A program made the position numbers and the translations under genes. From assembly GCA_021014325.1 (NCBI GenBank), contig CM037464.1, positions 4,433,127-4,497,126 of the forward strand: a stretch of DNA of 64,000 nt, read 5' to 3'. The DNA comes from Plazaster borealis. Its lineage: Eukaryota; Echinodermata; Asteroidea; Forcipulatida; Labidiasteridae. The notes under the pieces were generated by a model, which was not told where the DNA came from, did no database searches, and was given only the letters and a program-made list of their open reading frames with translations. How positions within the stretch are numbered: the stretch's first letter is position 1; each line of letters opens with the position of its first letter. Positions 1 through 12,330 of the stretch are shown one piece after another.

Positions 1-3000
1 GTTACCGAGCCAAAGCTCTCCCTCTAGATTCCCAAAGCCCCGGCTGTAGTTGGCAAAGTCCATATAGAAATCTACACTGCCGTCCTTCCGACGCTAAAAA
101 ACCTATTGAAGGAACGTGGAGTTTTTAATACTCTGGTCTTATTCGATTTGATTAAACTCCTTCTATATATTTAGCAATAAGTACTCTCATTGATTCACTA
201 GCGTGTTATCTTACCGTCCATCCACCACCGTCTGTCTCCATATCACAATACACCTGGAAAGCCTCACCGGAGTCTAGAGGTTGAACCGTGTACACGCCAC
301 TCAACGATACACCCCTCGCAAGAATCTCAGAACAATCCTTTGGAACTGTACACGTATATGTAAAAAAGTAAAATATTATTTTTTTATTCCTTGTGTATCT
401 TCCATTATTTAAATATTTGGTATGATTTCTTTTCTCCCAATTCTATGCACTGGAAGTCCAACAGTTACGGTTAAAATTGCACATGAATTATTCCTGGGTT
501 TATCATCAGAACTACACGTATCTAATAACTGCGGGATGTGAACCTGCGTTAGCCAGTATTCTCCATCCCAAGCTACCAGACATAATAACTATCCACCCAA
601 GCAACCGGTATCTAATAACTGCGGGATGTGAACCTGCGTTAACCAGTATTCTCCATCCCAAGCTATAATAACTATCCACCCAAGCAACCGGTATCTAATA
701 ACTGCGGGATGTGAACCTGCGTTAACCAGTATTCTCCATCCCAAGCTATAATAACTATCCACCCAAGCAACCGGTATCTAATAACTGCGGGATATGAACC
801 TGCGACCTCAGGATTACCATTAACCAGTATTCTCCACCACAAACCACCAAACACCAGTATTCACATTATTAATCAGATGTCCTTCCGAGGAGGAAAGTAA
901 AATTATGGAAAATGCCTTATTTTATAAAGAAGAAAAAACTTCCTTCATGGTGTAAAGTTAGGAAAATGTTGACCCCTTTGGAGCTGATCATGCTGTATCG
1001 GAAAGTAGTCGAGCCTTGTGACGATGGCTGTAAAAAAATTAAACTTACCACTTAGGAGTTCCACTACTAAGGCAGATACTGAGACTTGCAGCTCTCCCAA
1101 CTGTCGTCTTAGATCCTGTACCTGTGTCTTTTAACTGATGTGTGTTGTTTCTTAGTTCCGAAGTTACTGCAACCTTCAACTCATCCACCTCACGTCTTGT
1201 ATATTCTAGCTCAGAAGAAACCGTTTCTTGATTATCCGAAATTGCAACCTGTAACTCATCCACCTTACGTCTTGTGCCTTCTAGCTCAGAGGAAACTGTT
1301 TCTTGATTATCAGAGATTGCAACCTGCAACTCATCCACCTTACGTCTTGCATCTTCTAGCTCAGAGGAAATCGTTTCTTGATTATCAGAAATTGCAACCT
1401 GTAACTCATCCACCTTACGTCTTGTGCCTTCTAGCTCAGAGGAAACCGTTTCATGATTACCAGAGACTGCAACTTTCAACTCATTCATCCTACGTCTCGC
1501 ATCTTCTAGCTCAGAGGAAATCGTTTCTTGATTATCAGAAATTGCAACATGCAACTCATTCATCTTACGTCTTGTGCCTTCTAGCTCAGAGGGAACCGTT
1601 TTTTTTTTATTACCAGAGACTGCAACCTGCAACTCATTCATCTTACGTCTTGTGTCTTCTAGCTCAGAGGAAACCGTTTCTTGATTACCAGAGACTGCAA
1701 CCTGCAACTCATCCACCTTACGTACTGTATCTTTTAACTGATGTGTTGTGTTTCTAAGTTCCGAAGTTACTGCAACCTTCAACTCATCCACCTCACGTCT
1801 TGCATCTTCTAGCTCAGAGGAAACCCTTTCTTGATTATCAGAGATTGCAACCTGCAACTCATCCACCTCACGTCTTGCATCTTCTAGCTCAGAGGAAACC
1901 CTTTCTTGATTATCAGAGATTGCAACCTGTAACTCATCCACCTTACGTCTTGCATCTTCTAGCTCAGAGAAAACCGTTTCTTGATTATCAGAAATTGCAA
2001 CCTGTAACTCATCCACCTTACGTCTTGTGCCTTCTAGCTCAGAGGAAACCGTTTCTTGATTATCAGAGATTGCAACCTGCAACTCATCCACCTTACGTCT
2101 TGCATCTTCTAGCTCAGAGGAAATCGTTTCTTGATTATCAGAAATTGCAACCTGTAACTCATCCACCTTACGTCTTGTGCCTTCTAGCTCAGAGGAAACC
2201 GTTTCTTGATTATCAGAAATTGCAACCTGTAACTTATCCACCTTACGTCTTGTGCCTTCTAGCTCAGAGGAAACCGTTTCTTGATTACCAGAGACTGCAA
2301 CTTTCAACTCATTCATCTTCCGTCTTGCATCTTCTAGCTCAGAGGAAATCGTTTCTTGATTATCAGAAATTGCAACATGCAACTCATTCATCTTACGTAT
2401 TGTGCCTTCTAGCTCAGAGGAAACCGTTTCTTGATTACCAGAGACTGCAACCTGCAACTCATCCACCTTACGTACTGTGTCTTTTAACTGATGTGTTGTG
2501 TTTCTTAGTTCCGAAGTTACTGCAACCTTCAACTCATCCACCTCACGTCTTGCATCTTCTAGCTCAGAGGAAACCGTTTCTTGATTACCAGAGACTGCAA
2601 CCTGCAACTCATTCATCTTACGTCTTGTGCCTTCTAGCTCAGAGGAAACCGTTTCTTGATTACCAGAGACTGCAACCTGCAACTCATCCACCTTACGTCT
2701 TGTATCTTCAAGCTCAGACGAAACCTTTTTTTGATTACCAGAGACTGCAACCTGCAGTTCGTCCAGCTGTCGTCTTGTTACCGTTTGCTCTATTGAAACG
2801 ATGTTTTGAATAGTCGAAGAGTTGCAGCCGATCCCGGAGTTCATGAGAGGAGAGCGTGAACATCCGGGTGGGTTGATCGTGACGTGTGGCCGGCACACGC
2901 ACATTGCAGAATCACTGCTCTCACCGAGCGTAGATGAGCCACCGATCCCTACAGACTGAGACTTCACTATCATAAAAAGCACGAGAAAGACAAGTGGCCC

Positions 3001-3003
3001 CAT
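1..3003 (-). pseudogene. FREP-A: fibrinogen-related protein, coiled-coil type, broken; 3' end off the window
   Basis: Exon 1 is 1049-3003 (a longer start at 3081 is possible; the ATG at 3003 is chosen because it opens directly on a hydrophobic signal peptide ending in VKSQ). Exon 2 is 215-345 and exon 3 is 1-102, running off the window. Exon 1 encodes a Cys-rich head (CVCRPHVTINPPGC, then NSGIGCNSSTIQ) and about 22 coiled-coil units of 25 residues. Exon 2 starts the fibrinogen domain ([23 protein letters not shown]). Compared with FREP-B, about 62 nt are missing near 1120/1121, which shifts the frame through the last coiled-coil segment. Exon 1 therefore ends in phase 2, not phase 1, and joining to exon 2 would soon meet a TGA. 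Exon 3 also carries CAG to TAG at 94-96, which an alternative acceptor could skip. The family is secreted pattern-recognition lectins; this copy is probably dead. Confidence 0.8.
517..850. repeat. Minisatellite in intron 1 of FREP-A
   Basis: Four imperfect units of roughly 80-90 bp contain TAATAACTGCGGGATGTGAA and an ATTCTCCATCCCAAGCT block. The same satellite sits at the same place in FREP-B (8398-8650) and in shorter form in FREP-F, so it predates the gene duplications. Small ORFs inside it are not genes. Confidence 0.8.
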
Positions 3004-3081
3004 GCCGATCCTATTTTGCAAGATTTCTAGTGTTGCTGTTTCATGTATGGATTGGAAACGCATTAGAAATGAACAGACCAT

Positions 3082-5040
3082 TAGGCCCTATATATAGCTT
3101 TTCAGCAGCTGGTAATTGTTCCAAGTCTTTTTACAAGCTTCCTGTTTCTATGTAAATAAACCGTCCAAGATATTGAGGGGTTATCCCCAAAATGCACAAT
3201 AATGTGGATGGACAAGGAAACCAGACGATCATCTTCACAGATAGGCGCAGAAGCAACCGTAAACTTGGCATACATGCATCTTGGCTTCAAGCTCGACTCA
3301 GTAAGCGCCAATTCCTTATCATACGTGCGGGTGTTCACTGTCTTTTAGCGACATCCGGGAACCTTAGCCTTGATGTCCTCTTTGAATTTGGATTGAATGA
3401 CTTTGCCGGGTGTAATGATCTCAGATAACTGACTATGCAGGACGGTAATAGCAAATAAGGATAACACGAACAGGTTTGAAAACTAAACTTTGAGGAGGTA
3501 GCTGTAGACTGAACCAGGGTTGTCCCCGAGACTGCAGATGTTTAGGTGTTCGGGCAACGGGGGGGGGGGGTATTATTTTAATTATGTGTTATGGTGAAAA
3601 GTTAATTCAGTCCAACCTTTTAGTTTTGATCGAACACTCCACACAACCAACCTGTGAAATGTTTGTCATGGTTTAAGTGGAAACAGTCAAACTGGCCTAC
3701 AATGTTAAGTAAAGTATTTTGTGTCCGTTCACGTGTTTGTTTCTATTGCTAAAATCAAATTTTAAAAGGGTATTTTTTGGAGGATCTTTATTGTTTATGC
3801 ATCTTTTGTTATTATATTAAACAGTGTCTCTACACAGCATATTTGTCGAAGAAAGTGGTTCTGGAGTTAACTTTATTATTTACTGAGCTTTCAACTGAAA
3901 CTGGTGTACAATATTAATTATGAATCGTCAGTGCTTTGAGAAATCAGCATTAGTTGTGTCGTTTCCAATTATAGTTTGGGCGTTGCCAGCTATAGCCTGG
4001 ACGACCATCCAGTTTGGGCGTAACTGCAGTTCCAAAAGCCAGGAACGAGTGGGAAATGGTGCATGCTCGTAGAAGTGGTCGCATAACTTTTAAGTTAAAG
4101 TGCGATGGCTCCGTTATTTGGAAATACTTTACATTCTTGTTTAAAGGGTGCAAAATTTCACTTTATTTTAGGTGGAATTTTAAATCTGAACATCAGTCCT
4201 GCTATACAGTGACATGGTGTCTACGGGATGGGGGTAAGGGCGAGGTTTAATTCATTTTAACGAGGTAAGGATTGTTTTTCTCGAATGTTTGAATCAATTG
4301 GGCTGTCTCAAAAGCCTGAGGCAAAATGATAATGATTAGTGGGGTAGGCTACTCCACTGTCGATGAACAATCATGAAGTTGTCTTGATAAGACAGTCCAC
4401 AAGAACATATTGAGTACCCATTCAAGGACTATATGATGTATCGTCCTGGTGGGTGTATTGCAGAGCCATCAACCCCCTTTGGTAAATAGCTATCCTTGTT
4501 GAACTCACATCCGAGTTGACCTAAATATTGTACATGATTCCAGCACTGTCTGTTTGTGCACTTCCTTGTTGTTTGTTATTTTGTCAATGTGTATGTATAC
4601 GAACTACTAAACCCGGATCTGGCCAAATTCCAATACAATCTCGTCTAATTGGAGATCAATCACTCCAGCTCTTACATACTTCACTTATTGTGGCCAAACA
4701 TAGACAATATTCATTTTAGTCGTGCCACTTCAAAATACAATTCATATTTTGAAATTTCATTCTGTTTTATTAATTGAAGTTTTACACCATAAAAAACAAT
4801 TTTTGATTACATACAGAAGTCAGCTATTCTATAGCTTTGACAAAAGCATTTTATTTAAAAGGGACAACATGAGAAAATTAAACTTTTGTGTATTTTTGTA
4901 ATAAAGTTTACAGCAACAGTGAAGTGAGATTATAAAATATCATTTTTTAAGTAGCTCACCTTTTTGTAGTATCAAAACTGCATTATTAACAGTAATTAAA
5001 AGAGAAGAACAAATATCAGATAGAAAACCAGTAAATATTT
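3082..5040. other. Spacer between FREP-A and FREP-B, no gene seen
   Basis: This is paralogous to the other spacers of the array. It shares the block with GTTATGGTGAAAA (about 3590; also about 30905 and 50225) and the block AGTTTGGGCGTAACTGCAG at 4011, which is the uninterrupted counterpart of the site where the 13.4-kb element inserted. A run of G lies near 3560. No supported coding sequence. Confidence 0.6.
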
Positions 5041-6113
5041 AAAGGTAGTGTATACTTTTGGTAATTGTCAAAGACCAGTGTTCTAACTTGGTATAACTCA
5101 ACCGATGCATAAAATAACAAACCTATGAAAAGTTGGGCTCAATAGACTGTGCAAGTCTCGCGCATATTTGAACTTCCGGGACCATTGTGGTCCCAACCAT
5201 ATGGAGATTTACGTGGGCAAGATTTTGTTTTGTCAATTATTTTAGTTTAACGTGGTTTATGACCATGAAAAATAAATATGTTGTTGGGAATGTAATACTT
5301 AGTTATAAAAAAATATGAAAGTAAAATCAATTCAACAATATAACGAAGAAAATCCGATGATTAAACTTGACCTCAGCTTCCGGTTACTGCAAAAAACTAA
5401 GAATTTTGTGCTCACCTCCGATCACAAAACTTATGTAAACGCTTGTTTTGGATGCGCGATGACAATCGCCAGATGCTGTAATTGCAACGCGAAGCCTTTT
5501 CATAGCAGTCTATGATTGTTGAGGCGTCAGCGTCCTCTAAAAACTGTGTCAAGCGTTAATTTTACGCCCGTGTGACCTTCGCGAATCCGCGTAAGGGGTT
5601 TCCGAAAAGTTAAGATCAAATAAGCATCCTTGTCCCAGAGTTTTAGTTTTGTTTCAATAATAATTAACACATTATTTGTGTATTTATTATAAAAAACTAA
5701 AACTGATTATATAAACATGTAATGAGTATTTTTTTGTTCAGAATTTGTCATTAGATATAATTTAAAACAAAGATTGTATTTTTAGAAAAAAAGTTCTTCG
5801 TTTGACGTGTTTTCTCGTTCCGATACGCGCGAGACTTGCACAGTCTATTGGTCATCGAAGTTACAAGAAAATAAGGGGGGAAAAATACCGTTGTTGCACA
5901 AATTTGTGTTGTTACGGTGCTTTCAGATTCCTGAGAAAGGCTTCAGGCCTGAAGTCTTTCTCACAGATTCAAATATTTTAATGATAAATTACCTCTTTCT
6001 CACAATGTTTTATACTATCAACAGCTCTCTGTTGCTCGTTACCAAGTAAGTTGTTATATGCTAATATATATTTTGAGTAACTACCAAACGTGTCCATAGT
6101 GCCTTTAATGTTG
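5041..6113. mobile_element. MITE family 1 copy, interrupted by a family 2 MITE
   Basis: The ends resemble the family consensus: AAAGG at the left, then TTTTGGTAATTGTCAAAGACC, and CCAAACGTGTCC..GTGCCTTTAA at the right. The body (GGGCTCAATTGGTCATCGAAG, TTTCTCACAATGTTTTATAC) matches the uninterrupted copies. The element is split at 5144-5846. Confidence 0.8.
5144..5846. mobile_element. MITE family 2, nested
   Basis: Terminal inverted repeats AGACTGTGCAAGTCTCGCGC and the reverse complement at the right end, about 703 bp, flanked by AT on both sides. The empty site CTCAATTGGTCATC is seen in other family 1 MITEs. A second copy lies at 15253-15958. No coding capacity is evident. Confidence 0.88.
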
Positions 6114-6643
6114 TAACCTAATATTTCAAATAGTTAATGGCCTGACTGTTCGATCCTGACACAGTCTTTCTCAAAGGTTGATTGAAAACACAACACATAA
6201 TAACAAATATGTCAGGTTGCAGATTTCAATAATTACATTCCAGTACTTTCTTGTTTTTCTTGTTATTCGACATCATCAGTTTTTTATATACCTCGTTAAT
6301 CCACTGTGGATTTTCATTTGAAGCGTCTCTAGAATGATGGTAAATATGAGACGGAAGATTGTAAGTCTGTATGTTTAAGGCTAATTATATTTCTAAATCT
6401 TTTATTATTATTTTTGTGAGAGTAAGTTCAATATAATCCTTTACTTAACAATAAAAGTACTGTCCAACCAACGTGAGAACATTTCATCAGCGGTTATCCT
6501 ATTTTAGTGCAGAAAAAGAAATGCCGCATACAGTTTTGTCAAGGATTGTATGCACGTTATGGCCATAACGGCGATCAAACTAATCTTTGGTACTGGTATG
6601 ACTTTAATTAGTGAGCGGCAACATGGTGAGTGGTATGGTGTTA

Positions 6644-9600
6644 TTATTGTGGAGTGGGTCGTATTTTCATCTCTGACGTTTTGAGTGAGTAATTCCACCC
6701 TTTCCAGCCATACCAAACGACTCCCATGGCATCTTGAGTCGTGATCCCATGGAGATACTCCCCGTTAAGACTAGAAGCGAGGCAGTTGTAGTACCACCAG
6801 GCGCCGTGGAATGACAGGGCACAGTTCCTGCTGCCTGCATCGTTGTCTCGATCTTTAGTAGAGAACTGACGGTTATTGTGGTGGCTCAGCGAGTCGCCTG
6901 AAACAAAGAAAGATGCTGTCATTTTACAGGACGGGTTAGAAAAAGAACTTTCGGGGGGGGTGATTAAGCTAATTCTTGTTTTGAATGTATATACATTTTG
7001 TAAAATGTTCAACTTTAACCTAGCAACAACGTTGAAACATTTATGGATTTAATTAATTTTCATTACAAGTAAGGATTCCTCTGAGTAGGAAATTTGTAAA
7101 GGTTTTAAGCCAACATTACACCTGTATTTTTCTTGAAAACTAAATTTAAACATTGCCCAATGTAAAACATCGAGGACATCAGAACCACCTTAACTTCTTT
7201 GTCTTTTATATAAATTGTTTAAAGGCACTGAACACGTTTGGAAATTGTCAAAGACCAGTGTTCTCACTTGGTGTATCCCAACATATGCATAAAATAACAA
7301 GCCTGTAAAAAATTGGGCTCAATTGGTTCTCGAAGTTGGAAGAAAATGATGAAAGAAAAAACACCCTTGTTGTACAAATTTGTGTGCTTTCAGATAGGAT
7401 TAAAAACTTCTTGCAAGAAGTTTTTATTATTTTAGTGAGAAATTACCTCTTTCTCAAACTACGTTACTTCAGAGGGAGTCGTTTCCTACAATGTTTTATA
7501 CTATCAACAGCTCTCCGTTGCTTGTTACCAAGTAAGTTTTTATGCTAATATTTGTATTGAGTCATTACCAAACGTGTACAATACCTTTAACAACGTGTCA
7601 AGATTGATACAAATCAAGAACCAATCAAAACGACAATTTTTGGCAAGTGCAAAAATACAAGTTTCTTTTTGTTCCTTTTCTCAATACATTTGCGGTAATT
7701 ATACTGATTTATTACCTGCGGTTCCTGAGTAACTTCCCAAAGTCAGCCTGTAGTTGTCACTCACATCGGCGATGCTGAACGAGTCATAGACGGCATACCT
7801 GAATTTGTTTTCGAAGTCCGAGAGGTCTACGTGGAGTTCGTAATCTCCCTGAGTGGTTAGACGGTGCAAGTTGTCGTTACCGAGCCAAAACTCTCCCTCT
7901 AGATTCCCAAAGCCCCGGCTGTAGCTGGCGAAGTCCAAATAGAAATCAACACTGCCGTCCTTCCGACGCTGAAAAACCTATCAAAGGAACGTGGAGTTTT
8001 TAATACCCTGGTCTTATTCGATTTGATTAAACTCCTTCTATATATTTAGCAATAAGTACTCCATTCATTCACTTGCGTGTTATCTTACCGTCCATCCACC
8101 ACCGTCTGTCTCCATATCACAATACACCTGGAAAGCCTCACCGGAGTCTAGAGGTTGAACCGTGTACACGCCACTCAACGATACACCCCTCGCAAGAATC
8201 TCGGAACAATCCTTTGGAACTGTACCACGTATAATTATGTAAAAAAGTAAAATATTACTTTTTTATTCCTTGTGTATCTGCCATTACTTAAATAGTTGGT
8301 ATGATTTCTTTTCTCCCAATTCTATGCACTGGAAGTCCAACAGTTACGGTTAAAATTGCACATGAATTATTCCTGGGTTTATCATCAGAACTACACGTAT
8401 CTAATAACTGCGGGATGTGAACCTGCGTTAACCAGTATTCTCCATCCCAAGCTTCCAGACATAATAGCTATCCACCCAAGCAACCGGTATCTAATAACTG
8501 TGGGATATGAACCTGCGTTAACCAGTATTCTCCATCCCAAGCTTCCAGACATAACAACTCTCAACCCCAAGCAACCGGTATCTATAACTGCGGGATATGA
8601 ACCTGCGACCTCAGGATTACCATTAACCAGTATTCTCCACCACAAACCACCAAACACCAGTATTCACATTATTTTGATACACCCTTAATACCCTTACAGG
8701 CTTGCGTCATTGTGGTTTTCTCCGTTGCATTGTTTCAACCTCGTTCGTGTAGGAGAGGTATACTTGAGTCCAACCAAGACAGAAGACTTCATGTCAATAT
8801 GAATTTAGAAAATACAACATATTTCTTGCTGAGTTATTTAAACTTTGATACATTTTCCAAAATTATCCAAATGTCCTTCCGTGGAGGAAAGTGAAATTAT
8901 GCCAAGATATCTTACAAAGAAGAAAAAACTTCCTTCATGGTGTAATTTTATCACGGAAAAATAATGTCCAGTAAATTTGAGAAAAATGTGTACCCCGTTG
9001 GAGCTGATCATGCTGTATCGGAAAGTAGTCAAGCCTCGTGACGATGGCTGTAAACAAATTAAACTTACCACCTAGGAGTTCCACTAGTAAGGCAGATACT
9101 GAGATTTGCAGCTCTCCCAACTGTCTTCTTAGACCCTGTACCTCAGATGTAACCATTTCTTGATTACCACGGACTGTTACTTGCAACTCCTCCACTTGAC
9201 GTCCTGTGTCTTTGAACTGATGTGTTGTGTTTCTTAGTTCCGAAGTTACTGCAACCTTCAACTCATCCACCTCACGTCTTGTGTCTTCTAGCTCAGAGGA
9301 AATCGTTTCTTGATTATCAGCGACTGCAACCTGCAACTCATTCATCTTACGTCTTGTGTCTTCTAGCTCAGAGGAAACCGTTTCTTGATTGCCAGACACT
9401 GCAACCTGCAACTCATTCATCTTACGTCTTGTGTCTTCTAGCTCAGAGGAAACCGTTTCTTGATTGCCAGACACTGCAACCTGCAACTCATTCATCTTAC
9501 GTCTTGTGTCTTCTAGCTCAGAGGAAACCGTTCCTTGATTACCAGAGACTGCAACCTGCCACTCATCCATCTTACGTCTTGTATCTTCTAGCTCAGAGGA

Positions 9601-9915
9601 AACCGTTTCTTGGTTGATCGATACTGCAACCTGCAACTCATCCATCTTACGTCTTGTGTCTTCTAGCTCTGCTGAAACCGTGTCTTGATTGTCAGTCATT
9701 GTAACTTTCAGCTCTTCCACCTGATGTTTTGTGTTTCTTAGTTCAGTGTAAACCATTTCCAGGTAGTTTGATACAATGCTCTTCAACTCATCTATCTTGC
9801 TAATTGTATTTTGCTCATAGGAAAACGTTCCCTGATTGCCGGAGGATGCAACTTGTAGTTCAGTTTGAGACTTCACGATCATAACGATCAAGAGTAAACG
9901 GATAAACAGCCCCAT
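6644..9915 (-). CDS. FREP-B: secreted coiled-coil fibrinogen-related lectin, complete
   Basis: Four exons: 9069-9915, 8089-8219, 7716-7977 and 6644-6897, summing to 1494 nt (497 residues plus stop) with GT/AG at every junction and phases 1, 0, 1. Residues 1-17 are a signal peptide ([17 protein letters not shown]). Residues about 20-280 are a coiled coil of about ten 25-residue units ([19 protein letters not shown]). The rest is a full fibrinogen C-terminal domain: [47 protein letters not shown], then KDRDND (the usual calcium site), an NC pair, GAWWY, NLNGEY and the C-terminal [14 protein letters not shown]. By family knowledge it is a secreted oligomeric lectin of innate immunity; the ligand cannot be read from sequence. 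An AATTAAA polyadenylation signal follows the stop (6603-6608). The ATG at 9915 is preferred to upstream non-ATG codons. Confidence 0.9.
7219..7590. mobile_element. MITE family 1 copy in intron 3 of FREP-B
   Basis: TTAAAGGCACTGAACACGTT at the left and CCAAACGTGTACAATACCTT at the right form inverted ends of a 372-bp element. It lies between exons 4 and 3 and leaves both splice sites untouched. Confidence 0.85.
8398..8650. repeat. Minisatellite in intron 1 of FREP-B
   Basis: Three units of the same family as in FREP-A (CTGCGGGATGTGAACCTGCG, TATTCTCCATCCCAAGCTTC). The last unit carries the variant GCGACCTCAGGATTACCATT also seen in FREP-A. Confidence 0.8.
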
Positions 9916-10029
9916 TGCTCTCAAAAGTTAACTGTATACACATCGCGCTCAAAAGTTAACTGTACACGACTTCGTGTCGTTGATCTTTTGCGTAAAAATT
10001 GATACAGGGAAATGAGGAAGAGCCTCTTT

Positions 10030-10050
10030 GTAAAGCCAATATATATTTTA
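10030..10050 (-). promoter_or_regulatory. Likely TATA region of FREP-B
   Basis: TAAAATATATATTGG on the minus strand, about 125 bp before the ATG. The same motif stands about 95-125 bp before the start in FREP-C, E and G. The leader between them carries the conserved near-palindrome CACGACTTCGTGTCG. Confidence 0.5.
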
Positions 10051-11442
10051 AGTAAATGGTATACGGTTGAAGTTTTTTTTCTTCCTATATTGCGCTATGC
10101 TGACCCGGATTCTTCAGGTTAAATCCCTAGAAACGGAAACAAAGCTGAATTATGGGAGAACCTCATCAAAGGACGAGTTACAACTACAGACATGAAATAA
10201 ATAGTTCAGCAAGTTTAGAAGTCTAGTTAATATCAAAATAAATCCTACCACAGAAAATATGAGCAAGAAGGACCATTTAATACAAGTATAATATTTGTTA
10301 CTGTTTTTTACACCAGTGTTGAAAAAACACTTCTCCTGTTAGTGTTACTCGTTGTATTTTGAAAATGTGAGCCTTACCAAACTGCAGAAAACGAAATTGG
10401 TCTCACATTCATTTGAGCTTAATATTTTCCCAAGACATTCAGTTTGTATGAACTTATATTTACTGTTACTTGAAGGGTCGTCATGTCACGTCCAGTGCTT
10501 TAGTTTGAAAAGCCGTTAGGCAGAAAACTTGCTTAGCACCAAAACATTTTTCAAAGTAGAAATACGTCACTTGCCACAATATAAAATGCCATACGCTGCA
10601 TATACATCGTCAAAATGAGCTAGTGAAGACGATCGTATAGGAAACTAATCGTAGCGTCGAGTTATTATGTCTGACTCGTGTTAGTTTTACCACACTAATA
10701 ATGTTTGCAAAAGTGCACTGTTGAGACTGATAGTGTGGCCTTTCGAGAAGAAGGCACCAGTAAAGTTCCCCTTCCTCCATGGTTTGATATTGGTCACTGC
10801 ATATGCCAATATAGGTTTGTACTATAAAGCCCACCGTTTATTTCGATATTTTACTTTGGACTCATACAAATGTTTATACATTAAAACGTCTGCAGTAGAT
10901 ACATCAAGCTCAATTGAATTTCATATTTGCGGTCATGCGTTAATAGTGAGTGATGGTGATCTGTTATCATCACATTCGGTTCTGTACTTCAAGCGTATGA
11001 GGAAACGTTGGTGAACTTTGGCCTTCAAGTTGCATCCTATCTGGCTTAGAGGGATGCATCCGCAGAATGGTCGTATATACGGTTTAGAAAAAAAAATCAT
11101 CTTCACAGATAGGCGCAGAAGCAACCGTAAACTTGGTATATATGCATCTACTACTTTGGCTTTAAACTCGACTCATTTAGCGCCAATTAATCGTTTTCCA
11201 TATCATGCGTGCGGGTGTTCAATGCCTTTTTGCGACATCCGGGAACTTTAGCCATGATGTCCTGTTCTGTATTTGGATTCAATGACTTTGCCGGGTGTAA
11301 TGATCTCAGATAACCGACAATGCAGGACGGTAATAACAAAATAAGGATAACACGAACTGGTTTGAAAACCAAACTTTCAGGAGGTAGCTGTAGATTGAAC
11401 CAGGTTTGTCCCCGAGACTGCAGATTTTTAGGTGTTACCCAT

Positions 11443-11636
11443 GGGCCCAATTTCATAGAGTAGCTTAATCACAAAAAGTAGCTAAGCACAACAAAATTAT
11501 GCTTACCAGAATAAGGTTACCAGCCAAACTACCATGTCACATGTACAATTTGTGACTGGAATCCTGCTCATTTCTGCTTAGGGGAACAGTGTTAAGCAAT
11601 TATTTTCTGCTCAAGCAGCTCTATGAAATTGGGCCC
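11443..11636. mobile_element. MITE family 3 (GGGCCCAATTTCAT ends)
   Basis: The inverted ends GGGCCCAATTTCATAGAG and CTCTATGAAATTGGGCCC bound a 194-bp element. A related copy with a visible 3-bp duplication lies at 46866-46996. Confidence 0.85.
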
Positions 11637-11642
11637 TTGTCA

Positions 11643-12330
11643 GGTGCAATTGTGTCCGCCATGCAATACTGTCCGCTCCGGACACTTTTGCATATGCAAT
11701 CGTGTCCGGGGCTATGCAAAACCGTCCGACGGACATGTACACATGTACATGTGCGTGAGCGAGCGTGGGCTGACCGAAGGTTTTGTCCGGGCGCTACGCC
11801 CGGGCGCGCCCGTCCAAAATTCTCAAAATACCAAATGCGCCCGGACAAACAATGTAGCGCCGTCGCCCGGACAAAAAATGTCGAAAAATACTTACGACGA
11901 CCACAGACCACCGTTTCAATGCGCTAGTAGATCGATCTTTTTGTATTAATAGTGTGCAGCGACTGGTACCCAGAAGTCAGCTATTTCGTAACGGCATTTC
12001 GCGTGCATTTTTAGTCGATGAAAGGAACCTTGTATCCAAGACTCAATAATTGAGTCGACCCCGCGCTATCATGAGAGATAATATTATTGTACATTGTCCA
12101 TCAGGGGCCCGAGGTTGACAATTATCAGGGCGTTTAATTTACTGCAAGGACGGTTTTGCACGGGCGGACACGGTTGCATATGCAAATGTGTCCGGGCGGA
12201 CACAATTGCATTTTGCAGCAGCGTCCGGGCGGACATGATTGCATATGCAAAACCGTCCGGCGGACATTATTGCATATGCAATAATGTCCGCCGGATAGTA
12301 TTGCATGGAGGACATAATTGCATGCGACAC
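11643..12330. mobile_element. GC-rich foldback element with TTGCATATGCAA palindromes
   Basis: The left end GTGCAATTGTGTCCGCCATG and the right end, read in reverse (GCATGCAATTATGTCCTCCA), are imperfect inverted repeats. Inside, GTCCGGGCGGACA and TTGCATATGCAA motifs recur in both halves. Several short overlapping ORFs exist on both strands, but none is convincing as a gene because the same repeats open all frames. Confidence 0.65.

Noticed and set aside
1140..2813. Plus-strand ORFs of [12 protein letters not shown] repeats opposite FREP exon 1 (also 9222-9617, 28834-29091, 55284-55532)
   Set aside because: Antisense shadows of the 75-bp coiled-coil repeat; the minus strand has signal peptide, splice sites and phase.
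6135..6190. Repeated block TTAATGGCCTGACGTTTCGA after each FREP gene as a separate mobile element
   Set aside because: It occurs at the same place in each spacer, so gene-plus-spacer duplication explains it; no ends of its own were seen.
11589..11949. Overlapping 96-112-codon ORFs on both strands
   Set aside because: They lie in the palindromic foldback element; several frames are open together and the protein sequences look random.
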